This document shows positions 12,966 through 25,400 of a stretch of DNA of 64,000 bases, piece after piece. The translations under genes and the position numbers were made by a program. The notes beneath the pieces were generated by a model. That model was not told the DNA's origin. It saw only the letters and a program-made list of their open reading frames with translations, and searched no databases. Source of the stretch: Trichoplax sp. H2 (taxonomy: Eukaryota > Placozoa > Uniplacotomia > Trichoplacea); assembly GCA_003344405.1 (NCBI GenBank), contig NOWV01000040.1, positions 1-64,000 of the forward strand. Reading direction: 5' to 3'. Position 1 is the first letter of the stretch. Each line of letters starts with the position of its first letter.

Positions 12966-13279
12966 AGACAATAATTGAATCATAACAACTTATTTTTTTT
13001 GTCTTTTAATTTTAAGTAAACAAAACGTCTTGAATTTCTTTTTAACTTATGCAGTTCAAACGGCGACTTCATGGACCGATCAATCTGATACAATTGCTAT
13101 CATTGCGATGGAGTGTATGACACGATATAGACTGGCTCGATGGACGGTAATGAAAAGGTCTTAACAGTAATAATGACCTTGGCTTAATCATGCTTATATT
13201 GTATCATACAGTTGATACGCAATTGATTAGCTATCTTCCCATCAGCTTTTGTTCATAAGCAAACTTCATTTTGTGCAAA

Positions 13280-16200
13280 ATGGATGTTGAACTTGGTAGC
13301 CAAAATACCAATGATGGTGGAACGAATGGACAGGATGGTCATCGATCGCCGCCTAGCTATAGTAGAGTACGATATGAACAGCAAAGACACAAGGAAGTCA
13401 AGCGTGTTCGTATCCTATCCATCATGGTTTGTGTAATGGGCATTATCCTGGTATTGCTTGTTTTCTTGCATATCGTCTTTACGAAAGCTACCAATTATTT
13501 GCCGTTAATGTTCTCATCCGCTGGACTAGTAAGTATCATTACCAAACCATGCTTTCTGCCTCATGACTGCAATTGTCATCATAGTAGATTTCAAATGGGA
13601 TAACTTTGTCTTCTACCACATCTTCATTTCGCTTGCAACAAGTTAGATTGCGCTATCTTTTCTAAAAAAAAATAGGGCCACATCGTCTTAGTAAACTTGT
13701 TTTGACATGTTTTAGTTTGTTACCAACTTTTTTAAATGATTCAACTCTTCATTACTATCGCTTTCATTGATCAATTTTTTCATAAGGCCGAACACTTTGT
13801 AGATCGCCGTAGTTTCCTTGCGATATACTATAAATCTCCGCTAAAAGCAATATGGAAGTAATATCGCAGCTAGATGTTAAATTACTCTACCCTGCTTCTA
13901 CAAAGGACCATTGAGGCAGCTGCGGTCACGATTACAGAAGTAATGAGTGTCTCTACTCCACCTAGTCCTTGCTAGGTACGAGTACTAGTCTATATAGAAA
14001 TTTCTAGTAGAACGAATTTTTTCAGTACGTATTTCTTAGCCGTAGTAGCCAAGCTAACAAAAATCCAAGTGTTACTATTCGATGGCAATTTCATTGCTTA
14101 CTAGATAAATAGAAAATGGTGCAGAAAATAGTAGATGCTAGATCGGTACGTACTGTAGTATCGGCTAATGCGGTTAAAACGAAAAATCTCCTCATTTATT
14201 TAACATTTCGTGAAATGTTCGATAGTCGCTGCAGCATGCTGTAAGCATTATGACATTGCTATATTGCCAAGAGTCGCCAATTTTTTGAATCAAATGTATA
14301 CTTTTTACTTTTTATCATCATTTGCTGTGATTATACTGTATTTTACTGCACTATATAGCATCGTAGTTTCGCATGGACTGTCCTGATTTTGTTAAGCGCT
14401 TTGTGTATGATACGATGCGCTAAGCATTTAAATCAACTAGGATCGGAACATAATAATACTGTATTTCTAGTCTGGCACTTTTATATACTGTATACATGTT
14501 ACTGACAGATTCTAATCTTTGTAGACTATAAACCGAAGACGTCATTCATTTTTTTTTTTTAATCTGTCTCGACTTAACTAGATAAATTTATCGGCACAAT
14601 CAACTTACGTTAATTATCAACTTTCTCAACTGGATTTAAATGTTCACTTTACGCCTCTACGCTGAATATTAATGCCTATGACTTATAAGCACTTATCATC
14701 AATAAATTTCAGATCGTTTTCTGCAGCAGCGTTCTAATCTATTCCAGCAGTGTGGAGAATGGAACGAGACTTTTAACATCCCATGTAAGTCTATTTACAG
14801 AATTATTCAAATTACAATACAGTAGTAGTCTGATTGAATACACCGTACACAGATATCTACACCAAGTTGTATAATGTGTTAACGTTTTAGGTTATTGTTT
14901 TGACAGTTGATGTTACTATTTAGTCGCATTGCTAAGTGCTATGTTTAATTAATTGGTTGAGTTAGATCTGGTCGATGTTGCCTTTCTACATTAATTTCTC
15001 TCTATTACATAATAATAAAAAAATATTTTGCACAGTACGTAATAATATAGTCGTTGGTCCTTGCAAGACTGCAGACAATGTACGGTACTGCGCGTAAACA
15101 CATTACTAGATTAAGTTAAGCAGTAGGGGGCACTAAAAGGATAGCAGGCATCGTACTATGGAAATTAATTTTGACCTAATCTGAGCAACCTCAGAACGTC
15201 AATCAAGTCTTTGTTCAATCTCTGACCAATCAGCTTTATGGACGTACAGTACAGGACTGTGATTGTTAGTACAGTACTTTGTAGTTAGATTACGTAATGT
15301 AGCTTGTAAGTTGTAAACATAGTTGTCACCAATAAAATCATTTTGGAGTAAAATGAAGTAAAATAAATTTAAATTTTTGTTTTGCTCGATCTGTTTTGAG
15401 CGTACCGTTTACCTATCGCTTGTTTGTCTAGTGTAGTAGGAAGAGTTAAGAATAAAGTAAAAAGGAAATATCAGTAATTTTATACAAATTTCCAAGCACA
15501 CACTTCAATTCAGTAGCGCTTGCTGAATTTACTCATGTATCAGCGCTGTAGGCTGCCTTGAAGGCTTGAGAAGACATCTGCTCATCCTAAGGATTCATTT
15601 TTTTTAGATACTGTATTGATGTGAATGAATGAATTAATGAAATGACCTTCTCACTCTAGTCATATTAGAACTAATGTACTGGGCTCGGTGCATACGTCCT
15701 GCACAGTACCAGATAATACAGTGCAGTCAGCACCGTACTACTTTATCATATACTGTATAGTAACATAAAAAAAAACTAATTATTATTTTTATATTCGTAT
15801 TTATTATCTTTTATGTGTTTACTGCCAATTCTGAACTTGAACTCATGTGAAAATGAATCTTGTGTCAAATACTGTACTGTCATGGTTCGTACTACGAATT
15901 TCGTAGTGTACATTGGCCATAGGGAAGGCGACATTTAAAGTTGTGCGTGGGTTCAACATTTTAACACCCATGTAGCCCTGGTTTCCACAGTGTTCCACGA
16001 TAGTTCCCATGAAGAACAATATAGTGTCCAGTACTGTCATGAATCACTAGATAACTTTATCAAGTATCTAGTGATCCTTGGTACTGTCCACAGTGTCCAG
16101 TATTAATTCAAGAGCAGTTGATTATAATTACACGGAAATTGTAGTCTTTCAATGGATACTTTGCAGTGGTCTGCTGAGTCATTTTGCTGCATTCATATTT

Positions 16201-16798
16201 ATATATGCGCTGCTCGATGTACAAATTTGCAATTGAAATTTGTACTAAATGTACTACTTGTAAGATAATTTATAATTATAGAATGGAAAATAAATGTTCA
16301 TTTTATGATCATTGAATACAGAAAAATATTTCGTACTGCTTGTTGGGATGTTGCTGCATTCTATCCTTCGCTACTGGTATTGTGAGTGGATTTAATGCCT
16401 TCCAAAATAGTATTGGTACATCAATCATTATCAACATTTTCATCTGCTTTTTCAATTTGATGTGCACTTGGGCCATCTATGCCGCTGGCTATTCTATTCA
16501 CCATAATAGAGTGGAAATCACTGTAAGTACTGTACATTGAAGTAAATTGGAGATATTGGTATGAGTGCTTTCCTTGATAGATACTATAGTTATTATTGAT
16601 AATTAAGATATACTTAAATTGAACTGACAGAGAGCATCGCGATGTGTGCAAAGTTCAACCTTACCTTCTCCACCAAGTTATGACTCCTGCTTGGCAACTA
16701 CGGGCACTCCATCACAGACAAATTTGCCGATTTATGTTATAGAAACAGAGATCGTAAAGCTCCCTAACTACGATGAAGCATTGAAAATGAAAAAGTAA
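13280..16798 (+). CDS. Four-transmembrane protein, PPxY at both ends, paralog 3 (229 aa)
   Basis: Exons 13280-13528, 14713-14784, 16322-16522 and 16631-16798 join in phase 0, giving 229 aa. The start is the first ATG in the frame. Unlike its neighbours it has a longer polar N terminus (1-44) holding PPSY at 24-27, and the C-terminal tail holds PPSY at 188-191 plus LPIY at 206-209 and LPNY at 218-221. Membrane segments are at about 45-67, 74-93, 112-131 and 138-164; the third starts with a cysteine cluster (LGCCCIL). If both ends are cytosolic, as an even number of helices implies, PPxY motifs are displayed on both tails, allowing bivalent WW-domain binding. Exon 2 is again 72 nt and exon 3 201 nt. 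Introns are 1.2-1.5 kb. Function unknown; adaptor role inferred. Confidence 0.82.
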
Positions 16799-19608
16799 CG
16801 ACATTCGATTGCTATACGAGCATACTGTAATAACAAAATTGACCATATCATGAATTTACTTTTTAAAAAAAAGTAATATTAAATTTAACTTAAAAATTAG
16901 CTTTGTTATGATAACTACTTGTAGCTTGTCCGTATTATAATTATAATAATTAATTATAATTTATTGGTAGTAGAGAGAGTAAGTCTAGATATAAGATACC
17001 CAGGAAAAGATCTCATTTTTCTATAATATAGTTTAATTTTACTTTTCCGTTGTGGAATCACTTAATGCTAACTATAATGTATATGTATAATAGTTTACGG
17101 ACGTAGCGTAAATGTTCTGAAATATCCGGGTTGTTATTGTAACATAAAGGCTACTAGCTTGCTTAGCAAACTTAAATGAGATATGATTAACCGGTCAAAC
17201 GGAAGTCTTCAAGTACCCACATTATTTTATATTATACTGTATATGAATGCATAGCTTATCCATCTGCTGTTATGTGTATTATACGAGATATTAACGCTCC
17301 TTCCAACTCGATATATCAAAAAAGATCTATACAACCGTGATTTAGGATATGGATAAGGTCCAATTTTTGTAAATATGCATCAAATAACGTACAATCGTTT
17401 ACCTGATTTAGCCGATTAATTCTATGATATTCTTATTCACATGTGCTAAGATCTGATAAATTTGTACTTCTTAAAATTTGTTTTTGTCGGCTGAAATGAA
17501 ACGGTTCCTGTTTTACTACTCATTAATAATTACTGCCTACGATTAACTATTCATCACATATCTTTAAGATTGTGGATATTGTTATATCAATACTATATAG
17601 ATACGCATACTAATGCAGTTCCTGTTTTATGATCAAAAAAAGAAAGATAAGTTAAAGCAATTTAAGGAAATTACATGGAGACACTAAATAGTAATTTGTA
17701 ATTATAATGCGTTCGCTGAACTAGCCCATATCTGTGATCTACCAATTTAACTGAAATAATGATTGCAGTTTTTGCCAAAAATTTAGTGAATTATCTTGTC
17801 TTCATTGCTTATCTATCTTTTATACGGTGTATTATCTATTTATTAAAGTTTTATTTTATTTTGCATTCTTAATTGCTGTTTTTATTGCTTTTTCCTTGAC
17901 GCAGGTCTCCTATTATATATACCGGTATATAATTGCGATATTATTACTGTCTATGCGGCGCTTTAAATCTAGGATGAGGTTATATTTAATTCTGTACTTG
18001 AAAATTATGCTTCCAGCTAGACATTAGCACAACGACTATACTTTCAGAATCAACAACAGTCTTTGGTAGCCAGATAGAAAACTAATAATGTAAAAGCATT
18101 ATTCCTGTTAATACTAAATGAATCTACCTTTGTGCATTAAATATCATATTGCAGACTGCCATGAGCTGTTTTAAAGCAAAGTTGTAGACATGCATAGTTG
18201 TAAAGTTGTAGTTGTACCTCGATGGTATTGATAAAAATGAAGCCCATGTACAAGTACGTAGAATAGGTATTTGATGAAACACTGGGCTACTGCTAAAGGT
18301 ATACTGTATCACCGCAGAAATTTAACATCACAAAAATAAGTTTTTAACCCTTGCAATCACTACAGTTCACTGATGTTTCAAATTTACCAATGTAATCTCT
18401 AGTAGGGACTACAGTGTAAAATAATGTTGAGCCTAGCATTTATTTGCTTGTCATTCTAGTATACGCTACCACTAAAACCATATACAACACTGTACAAAAC
18501 CAACTAAGCAGCTCATTTGGATGGCGATTGTAGACAGTATAGTATATCGTTTCAGATATACGCTTGAGTTGAAATGACCAGCAAACTGATCAGGGTCTCT
18601 GCATTTTCAGTACATTGAACGACCGTTTTCTGTCCTTCTCTTTCTTTTTTCAGTATAGCACAAGTAGTGCCTGTCTCTCCTGTCTCTGATACAGGTTTTA
18701 ATTTAGAGAGAGATACGTAATCTCTCTGCACACCGGATAGAATTCTTTATGTACCATACAAATTGTAGATACAAATTGGCCAATCCACACTCTCAACCAT
18801 CTTGACTATTTCACCGTACTCCTTAATGAGCTTAATTGAGTAAAACGTCATCGAATACGTCATCGAATGCATTGATAACTATGTATAGTATTTACTTGAT
18901 ATATATAACATCAATAACTATTTCCAAAGCTTCCTAGACAATAATTCATCAATTCATGACATTGTTTTTGCTGTGTACTACTGTATAATTACAAATCACC
19001 AGGGTAAAAGGAAAACAACTGCTAGCGGCATTGTCCCTGCGGTGCGGAAAACATGATTATCAATTAATTACATCGTTATGAGACAATTAGTGATATGTAG
19101 TTGCTAATGAGATTGAATTTATCATAGTAGAATATACTATAGATCAGCACTGTATGATACCTTCAATACAAGTTGATACAATTTTTCCCTAGTTTTTTCT
19201 AGTCAATTAAAGTGATTAACGATAGAATAGCTAACCAAACTTAATCCATTTAATAACAGCAATCACTGTATCAGTGCGATATAGGATACTTTTTTTTCAC
19301 TTAGTAAACGGATGTTGGAATTGGAATATAAATTCCCTGCTTAAAATCTAGCATCAGATATCGACAAATTTACTTGGATTAATTATTAACAAACACTTGT
19401 TAGCGCTACGTATACTGTATGATAGGATCGATGCCGGTGCTGTCACGATAGGGATGGCGTTATAACAGATTTTCTACTTCACGCTTCCGTAATCAATATG
19501 ATTTTGGGAAAGAAATTTTAGAAAGGAAGATCTTCATCACTGCCAATATTCTTCAGTTAATAGAATACATGTTATACAGGATATCATCGATAAAGATAAC
19601 TGAAATCC
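16799..19608. other. Intergenic region, no gene seen
   Basis: No family exon or other gene is visible. A hydrophobic open stretch at 17827-18027 has low-complexity Phe, Ile and Tyr content and no splice context fitting the neighbouring genes. TACTG pentamers become sparse from here onward. Confidence 0.5.
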
Positions 19609-22463
19609 ATGGACTTAGATAGAGACAATAGCGGATGTCCGCAATCACCGTCTTCAAACTTAGAATCATTCGATAGCCCTAATCAAAGAATTACTAGCAA
19701 TCGAATATTTCGATATGGTTGGATCCTTATGACTATTGGTATAGGATGCTTCGTGACGAAATCACTTTACGTTGCTCTAACGCCTGGAACAGATAACTTG
19801 ACAATCATTTACTTAGCAGCGGGCTGTGTAAGTTGATTATATACAATTATAGATATTTGTGACAAGATGCAATAACATAAAAGTATTAAAATGTTAAAGG
19901 TAAACTTTACGTATTGCAGTTAATTGACGATACAGATATTGTGAGCATGTTACATAAATATCTATTTTTAACTGATATACGAAGATCAGATTACAAGTAA
20001 ATGAAAATAAATTATCAATAAATCATTTCAAAATACTGTATTTTTGTACGCAATAAATTCTTTATCCAGAAAAAATTAGTATTCCTGCCGTATTTTGACA
20101 ATTAAAGCAGTCAACGTTTATTCACCTAACTCAAACCGAAGTTCTAGCGTACTGTATAACAAGATTAGTTTCGCGTTATATAAGTATATAATGTAATCCA
20201 TTTGTAATTAATAAAATTTAATCCCAAAGAAGATTAACCTCGAAAAATTCTCAAACATATATATATATATATATCTTCTGTTTTCATTTGTAAAAGTATC
20301 TCAAAGCAAATTATCGAATTCCCATGCTAGCACTATATCATCTCAAATGTACTTAATTGTTATGATGATATCAACAAGTTGTCGTACGATATAGATTCAT
20401 AGATCAATTGTTATGAAATGGCTTGGATCTAAAAATTCATTTCATAACCAAATTAAAAAATGAATTATTGATACTGGTCGATTGTTATACCAGGCTTACT
20501 AATCTTACGCTAGAGCATTTAATTAATCCGATGTGTGCTGCTTGTAGTACTGAGCTCCCATACTACACGTAGCATCAACTGGCGACGCTGTCTTCCTCAT
20601 TGCAACCAGATTCAGTTTTTGACTCTTTTATGGCCTAGTATTACCATATGATGTTCCACAAGAAACCTCATCTCTTTAAATTTAATCCAAAGTGACAGAT
20701 CTTTATCGCATTTAATACAATTATAACTAGATGTGGTATAAGAAATTTGTTGGCCGCTAGGCTTGGTCTCAGAACTAGTCGAAGTTTATTTATTCCTATC
20801 TTATAAGATAGACTTTAAAACAGGGCTGTTTAATTAACTCACTTAAATGAAAATGATTTATCGATCAGATTGACGGAAATTAATCGATCTTAAATTTCAG
20901 CTTCGGATCTTATGTTGTGATTTCATTCACCACTAAGTATCAATTAGCTATATAACATAAGATGACATATTCGTCATTTACTATGTGCCGCTTTTAATAA
21001 AAAAATTGGTCGATATTGCTCCATTGAAGTAAAATTTATTTCTTTTACCTGCCCACAGATTATATTCAGTGGTTCCTTGATTATATTCGTATTTTGGAAT
21101 ACCTCACGCGCGATGTCATCAATAAAAAGCGTAAGTGAAATCTCATTTTTCTTGCATGAATATTTAGCTACTTTCTCACTTTTGCATATGGTAATTATGT
21201 GATAAGTCACAAATGAAGCTTTTCAAATAACTTACTGCATATAGAATTAAGTAATTTAAGAAATCTCTTTATTACGTTAACTAGCGCTTTTCTTAATCAA
21301 GAAAATTGAGAGATTATTCCCTAGTCGAGCTACTAGCATAGTATTAAGTAAATTTAAAAAAAGTTGAAGTAAATTAAATTATTTATTGCTACTGGATTAA
21401 TAAAATCCTTAATCCCTCTAATTATATTAAATGCACTCTAAAAACTTAATAACATTAATTGATTTATATTCGTTTTAGCCCTGCTATTATTATGGCATCT
21501 TAACACTGACAACAGTGTTACCGTTAATAAGTTTTGTTATATGTATCATAAATGCCGTGGCTGGAATTAATGTAGTGGCTAAAGCAACTAACATTGTATT
21601 GTCAATCCTATTTATGGCGGCTAGTGCGATTATTTGTATTTGTATGTACGAAGTTAGTCAGAACAGACGGGCAACAGTGAGTATTAACACCTGCAGTGCA
21701 AATAATAAAATCTAATAAATCTTCGATTTATTCAAACTAGCATTATTACGTATGATACTGTATCTACGGAGTTAAAATCTTTACTTGGATTTGAGTTACT
21801 ATATCATCATGCCACTATACGTATACCCGTATAGCCAATACTGATTATTGCCGTGTATTATTTCGATGATATACCATATGCACGTCGTGCCACCAACAGT
21901 GCCATCTGTTAAATTATTACATCGATTTAACGTAGTTTTGTAAACTAACAAGATTAGGTCACAAAAATTAACTTAGATAAATTTGTTAAAGTTAGTCAAC
22001 AGACGGACATTTAGTGCTATTTAGAAGATAAAAGCAGATTGAATTTGTACTGGTAGTCATGCAAATGTTTCCTGTATTTTATCTGACGCTACGCCACCAC
22101 TTATAGTATCGATTATTGTCTACTTTTAAATGATCCATTATTTTAATTCGTTTTAATTGATAATAATCTCATAAACACTATTACACACAGGAGCCTCATA
22201 GATCAGAAACAACGCAATCAAGGTCTTACATCATTCCAGTCGCTTGGGATAATCCACCACCTTATCATCCACCGCCAACTTATCGTTCGAATCCACCCTC
22301 TGCAGTAGATTTAAGATCTACCAACGATAGCTCACAAATTAACGACAATGAGCTTGGTCGTCCTCATGTGATCGACAGTCGCAATGATCAGCAACCAAAA
22401 ACTTATTTGGTAATTGCATCACCACCAAGCTATGATAATGCTAATGCCAATAGTGAACGATAG
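19609..22463 (+). CDS. Four-transmembrane protein, three PPxY motifs, paralog 4 (253 aa)
   Basis: Exons 19609-19827, 21059-21130, 21479-21676 and 22191-22463 join in phase 0, giving 253 aa; the third donor is GTGAGT. Membrane segments lie at about 35-57, 63-86, 100-127 and 134-155, then a 98-residue polar tail. The tail contains PPPY (185-188), PPTY (191-194) and PPSY (241-244), the richest PPxY content in the cluster, suggesting multivalent binding to tandem WW domains such as those of NEDD4-family ligases. The N terminus is polar and serine/proline-rich but has no PPxY. Exon 2 (72 nt) and exon 3 (198 nt) keep the family sizes even though the core sequence is hardly alike. Function unknown; membrane-adaptor role inferred from motif and topology. 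Confidence 0.82.
20255..20273. repeat. (TA)n microsatellite in intron 1 of paralog 4
   Basis: About nine consecutive AT dinucleotides. Simple repeat in an intron. Confidence 0.9.
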
Positions 22464-25400
22464 GATCATCGCTGAAGTAAACTACTGAATAGGTCTTTCA
22501 GTGAATGCCACACTTTAATGCAGATTGTACCCCTTCGAGAAAAAATTTACTGGTAATATCAGATAAATTTTTGTATTGATTTCGTTAATCATTCTATTTC
22601 CTTTGCTGATTATTAAGATGATAAACAGATCATTCAGTAATGCTGGCACTCCATTTGCTAGATAGATTTTATACTGCTATACATATATATAAGCACAAAT
22701 ACATCACGGTAGGGTTGTATATTGCGTAGTTTAATTTATTTATGAAGTCAATATATTAATCTAAACCAAATTATGTTTCATTTTAATTTTTGTTGGATTA
22801 TTTTTATATCAACTGTAACTAAAAATAATGTTGTAGCATAATCGTCCGGAGGGATGAAGTTAGCAAAACAGGGTGATTTTGCTTATAAGTTAATCAAATA
22901 TTCCAATCTTACATTGGAAACATATTTTACATTCTTGGCTGATGCATAATTCACGATAGCGAAGTTACTATTATATTTCACACGATATGATTAAATCCAA
23001 ATGGTAACTGCAACGGAATTGACAAGTGTAACAATATTATGCATGTAAACAATTTTCTATCTTACCACTGTATCTAATATTATTTTAAATGTTGCTTTAC
23101 TGACTCATGGCAATGCATCCTATCGAGGATTATCATGTTTCATAAATTTTATCCAAATTGAAGAATTTAAAATAATATCTATTACTTATCTCATTCTGTT
23201 GCCGTAATTTCATGGCAATCTTTCAATATAAATTAATACAAATTTACAGTACTTCCAGTTACCACAACATAAACGATACGATGATAAGTGAATTACAAAA
23301 AGCAAACTATGAAATTAATGTGCTTGAACTCCATATCAAAGTCAAAAAACTTGATTATATTTATAAAATAAAAAAATATCATTTATTGAAAAATGTATCG
23401 TTGAATCAAGGTTGCAATTGTCAAAAAAGAGAAGACAAATACAATGTATCTGCTTTCATAGTGATTAAAACTATAACAAAGAATTTAAGCTGATCATAAT
23501 TCTTTATAAAAATTTTTAGAGAAAAAGAATAAATATCAATAGTGATTCAGTGTCCATAATTAGAAGGATAAAATCTAGTATAGAATGATATCGCATATTA
23601 GGCCGGAAAATCTCACGGTAAACATGTATATTTTCGTTGTAAAGTCTTTTGCATTAGATTCATATACTAGTTTAATTATGAAACTAGAATTATTTGGGAA
23701 GCAAATGATAATAAGATTTAGCAAGAATCTATTAACTACTGACCAATTCCTAATATCTAGTTATGCGCTTCTATTGAGAAATCGTGTTATTTATTCTCAA
23801 TGCTTATCTAACTGAGTCAGACTCAGATATGGTGATTTAATGGTGATAATGTTTATGAAATAAATATAATGAATACTTTAACCGCTTGATATTATGCGAC
23901 TAATCAGTCAGTGAATAGTTAGGCTGACAATATAAATAGGTGATTTACGTAAGTAGCATACCTCTACAAAATTTAATGACGATAAAGAAATAGAAGTTGT
24001 TTTTAAAATACGGCCTGAGGGGCAGGCAAGTACAAACTCGTTTTCTTAGTTTAATACTATGTAACGTTATATAGAATTCAAATACGGCATGTCGAAGGAA
24101 TCATTGAATACCATTTTTCATCAATTTTTTTACTTTCGGTTAGGCCGTAACCTATATATCAGTATATAAAAGTTAACGAAAACAGAAGATATTACGATTT
24201 ATTATCGACTGGTTGCTACGCTTAATTTACCAACTAGAAATGTGACTTCTCTTTGAACCTAAGTTATAACATCAGATTAAAAATGACCTATAGAAATATA
24301 TACTAAACCAAGAGGAGGCATATTTAGCATATGGAATTCTTATATTTTGATGTATTCTCTTAAAGCATATCCCAGTCTGACTGCATTATTCTAGAGACAT
24401 ACGATTCTTATCCCACTATAAATACTTGTCAGATCATTTAAGAAGTAAATTCTGCATTGCTTATTGCATTAACTCACCGCAAAATGAAAGCTCAAGTGTC
24501 ATCGTCGTGATGGGATTTTGCGACTCTCGACTCTAATCTTAGTTTTGAATATAGGACTGCTAGTCGAATGGCTTTAATTCAATAGCCGAGTTAAAATAGA
24601 CAATTATACTTGCACGTCTGAAATTTACAAAATTACTAGAATGCTTGCATTTCTTTTAAATGTATATCACCTTAAATCGAAAAAGAGGTTAGCCCGCTAT
24701 GCACTACCAATAGCAACGAAATTCATCTATTGGGTAGAATAAAATAGCTACATTTAATCGAAGGATTTCAATATTTAATTTTACTATAAGTAAGATCCAT
24801 GTTGCTCTTACAGCTAGAAAGAAAGAGACTAAACACATTGACGTTTGATTGCTGTCACTAAGTAAGCACAATGTTATCGTAGTATCAGGCTTAATACCAG
24901 AATGGGACAAAGATTTAGTATGCGTTAACCGATAACTGAAAAACTTTAAACTAAGAATAAAAATATACCGATGTCCAATTTTGGCATCTATGCCATGGAG
25001 TAATTTCAAAGTAAATTTCACTGATAATTATAATAGAATTCAACTTATGGTAATAGTATTAGCTAATTATACTAGCGGTTTATTTATTAATATGACTATT
25101 TTATTAGTATTTCTTCAAGAATATCCTACAGTACATTCCGATGAATAAAAGTGCATAATCTCTTACATATTCTTTAAAATATATGCTAGGGCTAAGCTAT
25201 GCCATGCAAGCATAAAGCGCAATACTATTTACCGACAACTTTCTCTTCATAGAGGTAAACTATGTCAAAGGTTTTAATACAAACAATATTGATTATTGCA
25301 CTCAGTGAGCGAAGTCCAATCAGTTTGTAATTTATTTGAAGGAATTAAAAATAGTCGGCACGTGCTCACTCTTCATTCCTAATACGTATTAAAATTTTCA

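Larger units (their letters stand above)
8789..13279. other. Intergenic region, no gene seen
   Basis: No exon with family features or other recognisable coding content is seen between paralogs 2 and 3. Short open frames here (for example at 11205-11408 minus and 12463-12708 plus) lack conserved-looking composition. A diverged 83-bp duplication is present at 10705-10860 and a dense TACTG cluster lies at 12718-12965, just upstream of paralog 3. Confidence 0.55.

Noticed and set aside
17827-18027. Hydrophobic open frame resembling membrane segments
   Set aside because: Composition is what AT-rich DNA gives in this frame; no splice sites in the family phase and no companion exons.
24704-25021. 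105-codon minus-strand open frame
   Set aside because: No motif, no splice context, and length within chance for a 5.8-kb gene-poor stretch.
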